Part shown: piece by piece, positions 39,839-48,310 of the stretch | How positions within the stretch are numbered: the first letter of the stretch is position 1 | Layout of the letters: every line of letters starts with the position of its first letter | Source of the DNA: Anaerolineales bacterium UBA2395 | GTDB lineage: Bacteria > Chloroflexota > Anaerolineae > Anaerolineales > Villigracilaceae | Assembly (NCBI GenBank): GCA_002343775.1 | Contig: DDSH01000030.1 | Span: 198,725-262,724 of the forward strand | Length of the DNA stretch: 64,000 bases | Reading direction: 5' to 3' | Position numbers and translations under genes: made by a program | Notes under the pieces: model-generated | The model's database searches: none | Told to the model about the DNA's origin: nothing | The model's input: the letters and a program-made list of their open reading frames with translations, nothing else

Positions 39839-41383
39839 TCAGCGCGCCCCCTGCGTAAGCAATGTGACGAACAAGGCGAGGAAGAGGAGTGTCCACATGA
39901 TGCCGCCTTCGCCTTCGAGGGTAACGAGTATGGCTTGGCTGAGTCTGCCTAGCGAACGGTACACGGACCACAGCCCTTCATAGATGGCGTTGATACGCGT
40001 CCCTGCTGCGGTGACCCAATGGGCGCGGACAGGGTTGAAGAGGCGGAAACGCCTCGAAGCCCAGACCAAGCCTCCGGTCAGGAGCGAAGCGATGAGGGCT
40101 TGCAGCCACGCGCCGACTTGCAGCGCACCGTCCCAGCCGATCCATCCCAATAAAAGTTGAAAGAGAAGCAACAAGCCGATCCCGACGGGGTTGGCAAGGC
40201 GCGTCCAGCTGGGTTGCGAGTCGAGGGTTTCGCGCCCGCTGAGTCGCAAGGCATGGCGGACGAACCCCGCCACGACCAGCGCCTGTGCAATGATCACCAA
40301 TGGTAGGAAGAAGCCCAATCTGCCAAGCCAAGCGCTGGCTGTGAGCGAAAACGGCAGGGTGGACAAACTCCATGCGCCGATTAACATGGCACGGCTGATC
40401 CAGCGATTTTGCGTGGAAGCCAGAAAAAGCGCGCCGCCCACGAGGATCAATGCGCTGCTCCATGCAGCGGCTCCAAGCGGATTGCCACTCAGCGCGGCAA
40501 GCAGCGCCAGCGATGCCATGCCGACCATCCAGAATGGACGCCCGTTCAAATCGTCGGGTGCGCGCAGCCACATCCAGCCGCCGTAGATGGCTGCGACGAT
40601 GGCGAAGAACATCAAGACCGGCGTGAGATTTGTGGGCGGAATTTGGACATGACCGAGCACGCTCAGGCTGGCAACCGCGCCCACCAGCCGCAGCCCTGTC
40701 CCAAAACCGCGTCTCAACGCAGAGTCGGCGGAATACGGCAAATGAAGCGGATACACGCCCAAGCGCAGACCGGCAGCGATCACCAGAAAAATGCCCACGT
40801 TTGCCGGCATGGATTGAAAATCAAATGTGCTTCCGCCTGCGGCGGCAAGGATATTCGCCCACAACAGAAAACCAATGCCCAGCGCGCGCGTCGAAAACGC
40901 GATCACCACCCGTTCGTTATTGTCTGCGCCTTTCACCGAACTTAACTGTGTGATCAGTTCCGCCAGGTCCAGTGCCGCCCACACCAGCAGCAGAGTCAGC
41001 GGATTATGGGCAGACACGGCAAGGATCCCCAAGCCGCCCAGCGTCAGAGTCCCTGCCCACGCGAGCGAGTTGACATACACCTGCTGCGTGACTGTGGTCA
41101 GCAAAATGGAGAATGTCAGCGCTGTAATGCTCATTGCCAGCACCCAGGAGATTCCATTTGCCCGAAAGAGGATGGGAGAAGTGAACAGTGTTACCGGCTG
41201 CCATGCCGGGAGCGAAAGATCGAAAGGCATCTGTGTCAGCCACGCGAACATGCTTCCCAACGAAAGCAGCGCCCCGCCTGCCGCCACCAGCCATCCATAC
41301 CGCGCATTCGGCTGGAACGCCCGCAATAAGACCAACGCCAGCGCTGTGATAAATAGAAAAATACAGGAAATCAAGATCAACAT
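39839..41383 (-). CDS. Proton-conducting membrane transporter (NuoL/HyfF-like)
   Basis: 514 residues if started at the ATG at 41383 (MLILISCIFLF); an in-frame ATG at 41455 would overlap the promoter of the divergent gene. About 14 hydrophobic segments. Antiporter-type motifs include SWVLAMSITALTFSILLTTV, LLLVWAALDLAELITQLSSV and YPLHLPYSADSALRRGFG. First gene of the three-gene module. Conserved Lys/Glu charges expected for pumping are not all recognisable, so the activity needs experimental support. The module has no peripheral (NuoB-I) genes here. Confidence 0.8.
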   Translation of the reverse strand: MLILISCIFLFITALALVLLRAFQPNARYGWLVAAGGALLSLGSMFAWLTQMPFDLSLPAWQPVTLFTSPILFRANGISWVLAMSITALTFSILLTTVTQQVYVNSLAWAGTLTLGGLGILAVSAHNPLTLLLVWAALDLAELITQLSSVKGADNNERVVIAFSTRALGIGFLLWANILAAAGGSTFDFQSMPANVGIFLVIAAGLRLGVYPLHLPYSADSALRRGFGTGLRLVGAVASLSVLGHVQIPPTNLTPVLMFFAIVAAIYGGWMWLRAPDDLNGRPFWMVGMASLALLAALSGNPLGAAAWSSALILVGGALFLASTQNRWISRAMLIGAWSLSTLPFSLTASAWLGRLGFFLPLVIIAQALVVAGFVRHALRLSGRETLDSQPSWTRLANPVGIGLLLLFQLLLGWIGWDGALQVGAWLQALIASLLTGGLVWASRRFRLFNPVRAHWVTAAGTRINAIYEGLWSVYRSLGRLSQAILVTLEGEGGIMWTLLFLALFVTLLTQGAR

Positions 41384-41440
41384 GGAAGGACTTAATTGTA
41401 TCAGTTTTATTGCCGCGCCGATCTGCCCTATTGCTTTTGG

Positions 41441-41446
41441 TACAAT
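41441..41446 (+). promoter_or_regulatory. TACAAT -10 element (leaderless start)
   Basis: TACAAT is followed by 7 bases and the ATG at 41454, the same geometry as TATAAT-7-ATG at ruvB. No clear -35 element. Confidence 0.4.
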
Positions 41447-41453
41447 CTTCTTC

Positions 41454-42749
41454 ATGTTTTATTGGAAAAAACGACCCTCAATGAGCCGCGCTTTTTATTG
41501 GCTTTTGATGATCTTGTGGATCATTTCCTGCGCCCCAAACCCTCCCGCTTCGCTATCGGACCCGACACCTGTCTCTGTTTCCTCGAACAACATCCCCACG
41601 CCGACACCGTTTCAGGCGCAAAATTCCCCCGACCCATACCTTAATCTCGTCACGCCTCAGCCTGCACCCACCTTCACGCCCTACCCGACAAAATACATTC
41701 TTCCGCAGGATATTTCCGCCCCGGTGGAGGTGGCTCCCTCTGATACCAGCGGTTTGTTGATTTACAACCCCTTGACTGGTTTGCCTGTGGAAGACCCGGC
41801 ATTTTTGCAGCGCCGCCCGCTTGCGATCAAGATCGGCAACTCGCCCGATTATGTTCGACCGCAGTCTGGTCTGACCCTGGCGGATGTCGTTTACGAATAT
41901 TACATCGAATGGGGTGATACACGTTTTGTGGGCATTTTTTGGAGCAACAGTGACAAAGCGGAGCGTGTGGGTCCCAACCGTTCAGGAAGATATTTTGATG
42001 AGCATCTCGTGCGTATGTATCATTCCTTCCTCTTCTTTAAAGGCGCCGACCCGCGCGAGTTGGATCATTTCAACGAACTTGAAATCAGCGAACGCTTTGT
42101 GACAGTGGGGTTCGGGACTTGTCCGCCTTACTTTACGGGACCATACAAACGCGATTCGTATAACAATGTTTTTTTCAATGCCACGAAATGGCAGGCGTGT
42201 GCCGAACGAAAAGGTTTTGATAACGACCCGCAAACCATCAGCGGTGGATTCTTCTCGGAAGAGGTACCAGAATCCCCGTTGGAAGTGACGCGTATTTATA
42301 ACTTCTACTCGGTCTATAACTATAGTTACTGGCAATACGATCCGGAAGAAAATGTCTATATCCGCTATCAAGAAACGAAGGACTTGGTGGGTTTTCGCAA
42401 GGTCGAAGTTTATGAACCCTTGTACGACGATTACACCAGGGAAGTGGTCACAGCGGATAATGTTGTGGTTCTGTTCGTGCCGTACATTTTCACCAATCAA
42501 AATCAGGCGGAGGATGAGGTCTACAATCCCTCCCTGATCGATTATGGCAATGCCTATGTCTTTCGTGATGGGATCGCCATCCCTGCCCGCTGGAATCGTA
42601 CTTCCATTGACCAGCCCATTCTGCTCACGCATTTGGATGGAACGCCGATCTACCTGCGCCCCGGTCAGACGTTCTATCAGGTAATGGGTGTCACCTCGAA
42701 CCAAATTCAAAACGGCACCGAATGGCGCTTTGAGTTTCAAACTCCATAG
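41454..42749 (+). CDS. DUF3048 (YerB-like) lipoprotein
   Basis: 431 residues from the ATG at 41454; a second in-frame ATG at 41481 (MSRAFYWLLMIL) is equally possible and gives a more normal signal peptide. Lipobox IISC, then a Ser/Thr/Pro-rich linker (residues about 30-85) and the DUF3048 domain: NPLTGLPVEDPA, RRPLAIKIGNSPDYVRPQSG, ADVVYEYYIEWGDTRFVGIF and, near the end, WNRTSIDQPILLTHLDGTPI with LRPGQTFYQVM. The family is extracytoplasmic with unknown biochemical role, often near cell-wall functions. Confidence 0.9.
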   Translation: MFYWKKRPSMSRAFYWLLMILWIISCAPNPPASLSDPTPVSVSSNNIPTPTPFQAQNSPDPYLNLVTPQPAPTFTPYPTKYILPQDISAPVEVAPSDTSGLLIYNPLTGLPVEDPAFLQRRPLAIKIGNSPDYVRPQSGLTLADVVYEYYIEWGDTRFVGIFWSNSDKAERVGPNRSGRYFDEHLVRMYHSFLFFKGADPRELDHFNELEISERFVTVGFGTCPPYFTGPYKRDSYNNVFFNATKWQACAERKGFDNDPQTISGGFFSEEVPESPLEVTRIYNFYSVYNYSYWQYDPEENVYIRYQETKDLVGFRKVEVYEPLYDDYTREVVTADNVVVLFVPYIFTNQNQAEDEVYNPSLIDYGNAYVFRDGIAIPARWNRTSIDQPILLTHLDGTPIYLRPGQTFYQVMGVTSNQIQNGTEWRFEFQTP

Positions 42750-42784
42750 GTTATGCATTAAAATGAACCCATCTCGGAGTTCTC

Positions 42785-43291
42785 ATGACCTTTGACCCTG
42801 TCTTTCTTAGCAGCCTCACCCTCGTGCTGACCGCTTTCGCAGGTGCATTCCTCGTTGCCTTGTGGATCAGCCTTGTGGTGTGGACGTATCGTGACATCCG
42901 CGCCCGCGCGCGTGACCCGTTGGTGCAGACTCTTGCCGCCTTGCTCGTGGCTGTATTAAATCTGCCCGGCGTGTTGGTCTATCTCATCCTGCGCCCGCCG
43001 CGCACATTGGAAGAAGAATATCAGCGCACGCTTGAAGAAGAAGCCCTGCTGCAAGCGTTGGAAGACCTTCCGCTTTGCCCGGGCTGCGAACGCCGTGTCA
43101 AGGAAGATTGGCAGGTTTGCCCGAACTGCCATACCAAACTCAAGAAGACCTGTCACAACTGCTCCAGGTTGATGGAACTTCCGTGGAATATCTGCCCGTA
43201 TTGCGGCACCCCCGCACCCGGTATGCGGATCGAATCCACCAGCCTTGACGATGCCTTGAAAGGTATCAAGATCACAGACGAACAGGAATGA
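42785..43291 (+). CDS. Membrane protein with double zinc ribbon
   Basis: 168 residues. Two hydrophobic segments at the N-terminus (about residues 8-35 and 45-68, the latter a phospholipase D N-terminal-like PGVLVYLILRPPRTLEEEY). Then two zinc ribbons: CPGC with CPNC (about 97-118), and CHNC with CPYC (about 127-148). The C-terminal tail is acidic. It is a likely membrane-tethered adaptor; the soluble ribbons face the cytoplasm by the positive-inside rule. Transcribed after the DUF3048 gene, 35 bases away. Confidence 0.8.
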   Translation: MTFDPVFLSSLTLVLTAFAGAFLVALWISLVVWTYRDIRARARDPLVQTLAALLVAVLNLPGVLVYLILRPPRTLEEEYQRTLEEEALLQALEDLPLCPGCERRVKEDWQVCPNCHTKLKKTCHNCSRLMELPWNICPYCGTPAPGMRIESTSLDDALKGIKITDEQE

Positions 43292-43359
43292 ACCGTACGG
43301 CGAGATGAATCTCGCCGTTAATTTTTTCTTAAGCGAATAAAGTATCTGAAAACATAAAA

Positions 43360-43452
43360 TTTTGACCACAAAGGCACAAAGCCTCCAAGACTCAAAGAAT
43401 AGCAAAACTTTGTGGCTTTGTGCCTTCGAGACTTCGTGGTTAGTTTGTGGTT
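43360..43452. repeat. Imperfect inverted repeat (CACAAAGGCACAAAG type)
   Basis: ACCACAAAGGCACAAAG near 43363-43381 is complementary, with interruptions, to CTTTGTGCCTTCGAGACTTCGTGGT (43417-43441). It could fold as a long hairpin in the 244-base gap before menC and resembles dispersed intergenic palindromes. Confidence 0.5.
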
Positions 43453-43476
43453 AAGTTTTAGCTCGTTCAATCTGGA

Positions 43477-43482
43477 TATAAT
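43477..43482 (+). promoter_or_regulatory. TATAAT -10 element before menC
   Basis: Perfect TATAAT, 53 bases before the menC ATG; no convincing -35 box at 16-18 bases. Confidence 0.4.
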
Positions 43483-43535
43483 GCTCAACTAATTTGGAAA
43501 ATTAAAAAAATATCGCCCTGCCCTGAGAAACCAAA

Positions 43536-44639
43536 ATGAAAATCGAATCCATCACCCTCCATCATCTTTCCATGCCGCTTGTCTCACCGTTTGAAACCTC
43601 CTTCGGGCGCGAAACCGACCGGCAATGCGTCATCATCGAAATTCGCTCCGAAGGTCTCACAGGCTATGGCGAATGTGTCGCCACCCGTGACCCCGGCTAC
43701 AACTATGAGACTACCGGCACATCCATGCACATCCTCAAAGATTTTGTCGCCCCGCTGATCCTCGGGCAGGACGTGAAAGACGCACTTGATTTTCAAGAAC
43801 GCGTCTCCGGCATTCGCGGGCATCAACTTGCCAAGGCAGGCGTGGAAATGGCGCTGTGGGATCTCATCGGCAAGCGCGAAGGAAAATCGCTCAAGCAATT
43901 ATTCGGCGGCGTGCGTGACAAAGTGGAAGTTGGTGTTTCCATCGGCATTCAAGCCTCGCCGCAAAAACTGGTGGAGACCGCAACCGATTTTGTCAATCAA
44001 GGCTATGCTCGCGTGAAGATCAAAATCAAACCGGGCAGGGATGTGGAAGACGCGCAAGCCGTCCGCGTCGCCTTCCCGAATCTGCGCCTGCAAGTGGACG
44101 CCAACTCCGCCTACTCGATGGATGATACCGATCACCTCAAGCCGCTCGATGACCTGAACCTGCTGCTCATCGAACAACCTTTGTTTGAAGATGACATTTG
44201 GGATCATCACAAATTTCAGGCGAAGTTCAAAACGCCGGTCTGCCTCGATGAAAGCATTGTCTCGCCGCGCCATGCGCGTTATGCCATTGAAATGAACGCC
44301 TGCAAGATCATCAACATCAAAGCGGGCAGGTTGGGTGGATTAAGTCAGGGCGTGATGGTGCATGACCTTTGCCAACAAAGTAACATGCCCGTCTGGTGCG
44401 GCGGCATGTTGGAAACCGGTATCGGACGCGCCTCGAATCTTGCGCTAGCGTCCATGCCCAATTTCACGCTGCCGGGTGATGTCTCCGCCTCAGACCGCTA
44501 TTACAAGCGTGACATCACACACGAGCGTTTTGTCCTCAACGCAGACTCAACCATCGACGTGCCAACCGGTCATGGTTTGGGCGTCACCATCGATGAAGAG
44601 GCGCTCCAATCATACACGTTGGCAAAAGTGGTAGTCTAG
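43536..44639 (+). CDS. menC: o-Succinylbenzoate synthase / N-acylamino acid racemase (enolase superfamily)
   Basis: 367 residues with muconate-lactonising-enzyme fold. Catalytic K-x-K is K161-I-K163 in VKIKIKPG; metal ligands are Asp in LQVDANSAY, Glu in LIEQPL and Asp in CLDESI; the second catalytic Lys is in INIKAGRLGG. The N-terminal cap has FETSFGRETDR. This type II MenC group makes o-succinylbenzoate for menaquinone; many members also racemise N-acylamino acids. No other men genes are present here, so the metabolic assignment remains open between the two. Confidence 0.9.
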   Translation: MKIESITLHHLSMPLVSPFETSFGRETDRQCVIIEIRSEGLTGYGECVATRDPGYNYETTGTSMHILKDFVAPLILGQDVKDALDFQERVSGIRGHQLAKAGVEMALWDLIGKREGKSLKQLFGGVRDKVEVGVSIGIQASPQKLVETATDFVNQGYARVKIKIKPGRDVEDAQAVRVAFPNLRLQVDANSAYSMDDTDHLKPLDDLNLLLIEQPLFEDDIWDHHKFQAKFKTPVCLDESIVSPRHARYAIEMNACKIINIKAGRLGGLSQGVMVHDLCQQSNMPVWCGGMLETGIGRASNLALASMPNFTLPGDVSASDRYYKRDITHERFVLNADSTIDVPTGHGLGVTIDEEALQSYTLAKVVV

Positions 44640-44693
44640 TACCCAAACTGGGTGTAAACTAGCGTTCATGCTTGTCTAAGCCAAATCACTTAT

Positions 44694-44726
44694 AAGTACG
44701 AGGCAAACGCTTCGTACTTTTCTTTT
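44694..44726 (+). terminator. Terminator after menC
   Basis: Stem AAGTACGA / TCGTACTT (44694-44701, 44712-44719) followed by TTTTCTTTT; 10 bases before the next start codon, so it may also attenuate the following gene. Confidence 0.65.
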
Positions 44727-44735
44727 GGACATCAA

Positions 44736-46418
44736 ATGAAGAAACTTTCTCTGTTCCTGATCTTTATATTTTTGCTCGCCGCTTGCGGAACGCCAGTCAC
44801 CGAGCCATCTGCAACAAATGTGCCTGTAGCGCTTCCAGACACGCCCGTTCCACTGTCCACGTCTCCAGCCTTGCCTGGTGAAAATGGCTTGTGGGTGAGT
44901 CCCGCCGTCCCTGATACGTTGCGCGAAACCGCAAAGACCTTTGGGCTGCCGATGGTCGAGACTCGCGATTCCGCCTCGCAAATTTTGGATGTTGCCGATT
45001 CGGGCTCGCTTTGGATCTATGCCCTCGTCGCGCCATTTCCAACGGTGATGGATGGAATCACATCCGCAGAGTTAACGTCCGCCTGGCAGGGCGCATCAAC
45101 CCTGACCTCGAACGGGCAGCCGCTCCTCATGACTGAATCCACTCTGGGGGCGTTGACTGCCATTTGGGGCGAACCCGCTTCCGGCGCGGTGCGCAGCGTT
45201 CCCTCCGAGCAGATACTAAATGAGGCGTGGACACAGCCCTTAAGTCCGGCGATCATCCCGTTTGAAGACATCCAACCCAAATGGAAGGTGTTGACCGTGG
45301 ATGGTCAGTCGCCGATCCACAAGGATTTCGACGCGAGTTCGTATCCGTTGAAAGTGACGTTTGGATTGTCGAACTCCACATTCACATTATCCGCCTCGAA
45401 CCGAGATGAATCGAAACTAGCCACCGTGGTGATGACCGGTGTGACAGCGATGGTGCGTGCGACGGCGTTCACGATGGAAACCAAAGGTGTGATGCGCCCC
45501 GGCGAGTTGATCCATGATTGGCTGCACAACGCTGATGTGACGCACATCAGCAACGAAGTGCCGTTCGATCCAGATTGTCCCTTCCCGGAGCCGGGACATA
45601 AGAATTTCATCCTGTGCAGCGACCCGAAATATTTGGAACTGCTTCAATACGTGGGCGTGGATGTTATTGAACTCACCGGCGACCACTTTGCCGACCGCGG
45701 CACGCAAGCGATGCTCGACACCTTGCAAATGTATCGCGATAATAACACCCCATATTATGGCGGCGGCGCGAATGAGGAAGAGGCACGCAAACCTGTGTTG
45801 ATGGAAGTGAACGGTAATAAGATCGCTTTCATGGGGTGTAACGGAAAATTCTCGTACGATTTTGTGAAAGCGACCGATTTCAAACCCGGTGCAGCCGATT
45901 GTGATTATGAATTTTTCACCAAGCAAATTCAGGATGTTGTCGCGCAGGGATACATGGTCATTTTCACATTTCAGCATGAAGAGTGCTATCACTATGGTCC
46001 ATGCTATAAGCATGAAGAAGGTTTCCATGTCGTAGCCGATGCTGGTGCGACGGTGGTGAGCGGTAGTCAGGCGCACTATCCGCACCTGATGGAGTTTCGC
46101 GGTGATTCATTCATCCACTTTGGATTGGGAAATTTATTCTTCGACCAGATGACCTACGAACTCCCTGATGGTTCGGTCATTGATGAAACCCGCCGCGAAT
46201 TCATTGACCGGCATGTTTTCTACGATGGCAAATATCTCGGCGTGGAATTATTGACCGCCATGCTCGAAGACTTCTCTCGTCCACGCCCGATGAACGAGCG
46301 CGAACGTACGCAATTCCTTTCGGAGTATTTCGCCTATAGTGGGTGGGTGGAATTGCAACCAACGCCCATCCCACAACCGACGGTGACGCTCACGCCGATC
46401 ATCTTGCCAACACCTTGA
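44736..46418 (+). CDS. CapA family lipoprotein (poly-gamma-glutamate capsule-like phosphoesterase fold)
   Basis: 560 residues, lipobox LLAAC (Cys17). Residues about 20-230 are a poorly conserved region (solute-binding-like). The PGA_cap domain lies at about 230-520: MVRATAFTMETKG, YVGVDVIELTGDHFADRG, GNKIAFMGCN, MVIFTFQHEECY, HVVADAGATVVSGSQAHYPH and SFIHFGLGNLFFDQM. This metallophosphatase-like fold is used for poly-gamma-glutamate anchoring in Bacillus; no capB or capC is present, so the substrate may be a different polymer. C-terminus ends in a Thr/Pro tail. Confidence 0.87.
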   Translation: MKKLSLFLIFIFLLAACGTPVTEPSATNVPVALPDTPVPLSTSPALPGENGLWVSPAVPDTLRETAKTFGLPMVETRDSASQILDVADSGSLWIYALVAPFPTVMDGITSAELTSAWQGASTLTSNGQPLLMTESTLGALTAIWGEPASGAVRSVPSEQILNEAWTQPLSPAIIPFEDIQPKWKVLTVDGQSPIHKDFDASSYPLKVTFGLSNSTFTLSASNRDESKLATVVMTGVTAMVRATAFTMETKGVMRPGELIHDWLHNADVTHISNEVPFDPDCPFPEPGHKNFILCSDPKYLELLQYVGVDVIELTGDHFADRGTQAMLDTLQMYRDNNTPYYGGGANEEEARKPVLMEVNGNKIAFMGCNGKFSYDFVKATDFKPGAADCDYEFFTKQIQDVVAQGYMVIFTFQHEECYHYGPCYKHEEGFHVVADAGATVVSGSQAHYPHLMEFRGDSFIHFGLGNLFFDQMTYELPDGSVIDETRREFIDRHVFYDGKYLGVELLTAMLEDFSRPRPMNERERTQFLSEYFAYSGWVELQPTPIPQPTVTLTPIILPTP

Positions 46419-46424
46419 TAACAT

Positions 46425-46443
46425 CCGCAAGTAGAACTTGCGG
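46425..46443 (+). repeat. Hairpin after CapA-like gene
   Basis: CCGCAAGT / ACTTGCGG (46425-46432, 46436-46443) with AGA loop, 6 bases after the stop; no T-run. A second small hairpin CCAGAA/TTCTGG follows at about 46465-46483. The rest of this 158-base gap is non-coding. Confidence 0.5.
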
Positions 46444-46576
46444 AATCCAAAACGGGGATCCCAGAATTTCTACTTCTGGAATCCTCTCCAAGAATTTACA
46501 ACCTTTTTACATCTTCGCCACACCCCTTTAACCTGCCCGCCCTACAATTTCATCGTAACCAAAAAGGAGGTTCACG

Positions 46577-47110
46577 ATGAAAAACATAATGTCAAAAATT
46601 TTACTGGCAGTGCTTGCCACTGCCCTCGTCTTTGCGGCGATTCCGGTCACCAATGCCTATGCCGCAGATGAAGACCCGCCCATGCCAAGTGACGAACGGC
46701 TGGAACGTTTGTGGGCGCGTCAGGTACGGATGTATGAACGGACTGGCAAAGCCTTTGAAGATACCGACGATCATATTGCCCGTTTTCAAGAGATGATCGA
46801 CAAGGCAGATGAAAAAGGACTGGACACGGCTGGCTTGCAGGATGCCCTCGATGCCTACGAAGATGCCCTGAATGACTCGCGACCCGACTATGAAGCGCTG
46901 GGCGAACTGATTGATGCGCACAAAGGATTTGACAACGATGGGAACGTCACAGACTCAGAACAGGCGTATGCCTCTGTGCAGGAAGTCCGCGAACAGGCAC
47001 AGGCGTTGAAAGAAGCGATGGGTGACTCGTTCAAGGCGCTGCGCGAAGCCATCAATGCCTTCCGCGAAGAAAACAAACCCGCAGAAGGAAATAAAGAAAG
47101 AGGCTCGTAG
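46577..47110 (+). CDS. Secreted helical protein, unknown function
   Basis: 177 residues preceded by a strong AAGGAGG. Signal peptide MKNIMSKILLAVLATALVFA with cleavage after AYA (about residue 30). The mature part is acidic and helical (RLERLWARQVRMYERTGKAF, LQDALDAYEDALNDS, QEVREQAQALKEAMG), with a Lys/Glu C-terminus. No cysteine and no known motif. Expected to be abundant because of the ideal ribosome site. Its own hairpin follows. Confidence 0.75.
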   Translation: MKNIMSKILLAVLATALVFAAIPVTNAYAADEDPPMPSDERLERLWARQVRMYERTGKAFEDTDDHIARFQEMIDKADEKGLDTAGLQDALDAYEDALNDSRPDYEALGELIDAHKGFDNDGNVTDSEQAYASVQEVREQAQALKEAMGDSFKALREAINAFREENKPAEGNKERGS

Positions 47111-47117
47111 TTATTTT

Positions 47118-47149
47118 GAGCTCTGATGGTGATCTCACCATCAGAGCTC
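47118..47149. terminator. Strong hairpin after secreted protein gene
   Basis: 15-base perfect stem GAGCTCTGATGGTGA / TCACCATCAGAGCTC (47118-47132, 47135-47149), then GGTTTGGGTTT. Probable terminator despite an interrupted T-run. Confidence 0.65.
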
Positions 47150-47236
47150 GGTTTGGGTTTCCTTGTATGCAAAAGTAATCTCAAGTTTTGGATTAAAATA
47201 GATTGCATTCCATTTCATCATTGAAACGAGGAAATC

Positions 47237-47617
47237 ATGAACAAACGTGTGATCCATACCGAGAAAGCCCCCAAGGCAATTGGTCCCTATTCGCAAGCCA
47301 TTCACATCGGCGAGTTGATCTATACTGCCGGTCAGGTGGCGCTCGACCCCGCCAGCATGGAACTGGTCCCCGGCGGCATCGAAGAGCAGACCCGTCAGGT
47401 GCTCGCCAACCTTACCAATGTGTTGGAAGCCGCCGGAACCAGTATGAACAAAGTCGTCAAGACCACGGTCTTCCTCACCACCATGGATAACTTTGCTAAG
47501 ATGAATACCATCTATGCCGAAGTGTTCAGCGAGAATCCGCCCGCCCGTACCACGGTGGCGGTTTCGGGTCTTCCCAAAAATGCGTTGGTCGAGATCGAGT
47601 GCGTTGCACTGGCGTAA
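47237..47617 (+). CDS. ridA: RidA family enamine/imine deaminase
   Basis: 126 residues, the usual length. Motifs KAPKAIGPYSQAI, YTAGQVALDP, GGIEEQTRQVLANL, KTTVFLTTMDNFAKMN, and NPPARTTVAV with the catalytic Arg, then ALVEIECVAL. It hydrolyses reactive 2-aminoacrylate and related imines from PLP enzymes. The stop TAA is followed directly by the ATG of the next gene, so it is in the same transcript as the two-component genes. Confidence 0.96.
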   Translation: MNKRVIHTEKAPKAIGPYSQAIHIGELIYTAGQVALDPASMELVPGGIEEQTRQVLANLTNVLEAAGTSMNKVVKTTVFLTTMDNFAKMNTIYAEVFSENPPARTTVAVSGLPKNALVEIECVALA

Positions 47618-48304
47618 ATGGCATCTGAACTGATTCTGCTGGTAGATGACGAGCCGTCCATTACCGAGCTCTCGCGCATGTATCTCGAGCGAGATGGATA
47701 TCGTATTCACGAAGCGCACGACGGCGAGTCCGCGTTGGAAGCGGCGGTGAAACATCAACCCGCGCTCATTGTGCTGGATGTGATGCTCCCAAAGGTGGAC
47801 GGTTTCGATGTCTGCCGCAGATTGCGCTCGGCGGGCGATGATGTTCCCATCATCATGCTTACGGCGCGCGATGAAGACATCGACAAAATTCTCGGTCTCG
47901 AACTCGGCGCAGATGATTACCTCACCAAGCCGTTCAATCCGCGTGAGTTGGTGGCGCGGGTCAAAGCCATTTTGCGGAGAAGCGAATCAAAAAAAGAAGC
48001 GGATGACAAACCGATCCGTCGCGGCGATCTGACAATTACTCCCGCCTCACGAGAAGTCCGCCTCGCTGCGCGGACCCTCGACCTGCGTGCCCAGGAATTT
48101 GACCTTTTGCTCACTCTGGCAGAATCGCCCGGGCGGGTCTTCTCTCGCGAACAATTGCTGCAACAAGCCTGGGGCTTCGATTATTACGTTCAGACTCGCA
48201 CTGTGGATGTACACATTGCGCATCTTCGCAAAAAACTCGAAGGCGGCAGTGTCAAGATCGAAACCGTGACCGGCGTTGGTTACAAACTGACCACTGCCAA
48301 CTGA
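47618..48304 (+). CDS. OmpR/PhoB-type response regulator
   Basis: 228 residues. Receiver: D10/D11, phospho-acceptor Asp54 in IVLDVMLPKVDG, Thr in MLTARDED and Lys in YLTKPFNPREL. C-terminal winged helix with DLTITPASREVRLAARTLDL, FDLLLTLAESPGRVFSREQL and the recognition helix TVDVHIAHLRKKLEG. The cognate kinase follows 6 bases later. Target genes unknown; the exopolysaccharide genes downstream are possible targets. Confidence 0.95.
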   Translation: MASELILLVDDEPSITELSRMYLERDGYRIHEAHDGESALEAAVKHQPALIVLDVMLPKVDGFDVCRRLRSAGDDVPIIMLTARDEDIDKILGLELGADDYLTKPFNPRELVARVKAILRRSESKKEADDKPIRRGDLTITPASREVRLAARTLDLRAQEFDLLLTLAESPGRVFSREQLLQQAWGFDYYVQTRTVDVHIAHLRKKLEGGSVKIETVTGVGYKLTTAN

Positions 48305-48310
48305 CTTTTT

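Noticed and set aside
37832..41383. Respiratory complex I operon
   Set aside because: Only membrane antiporter-type subunits are present; no NADH or quinone-module genes flank them.
40827..41453. N-terminal extension of the DUF3048 protein
   Set aside because: The upstream open frame is opposite the NuoL-like gene; signal peptide and lipobox only make sense from 41454 or 41481.
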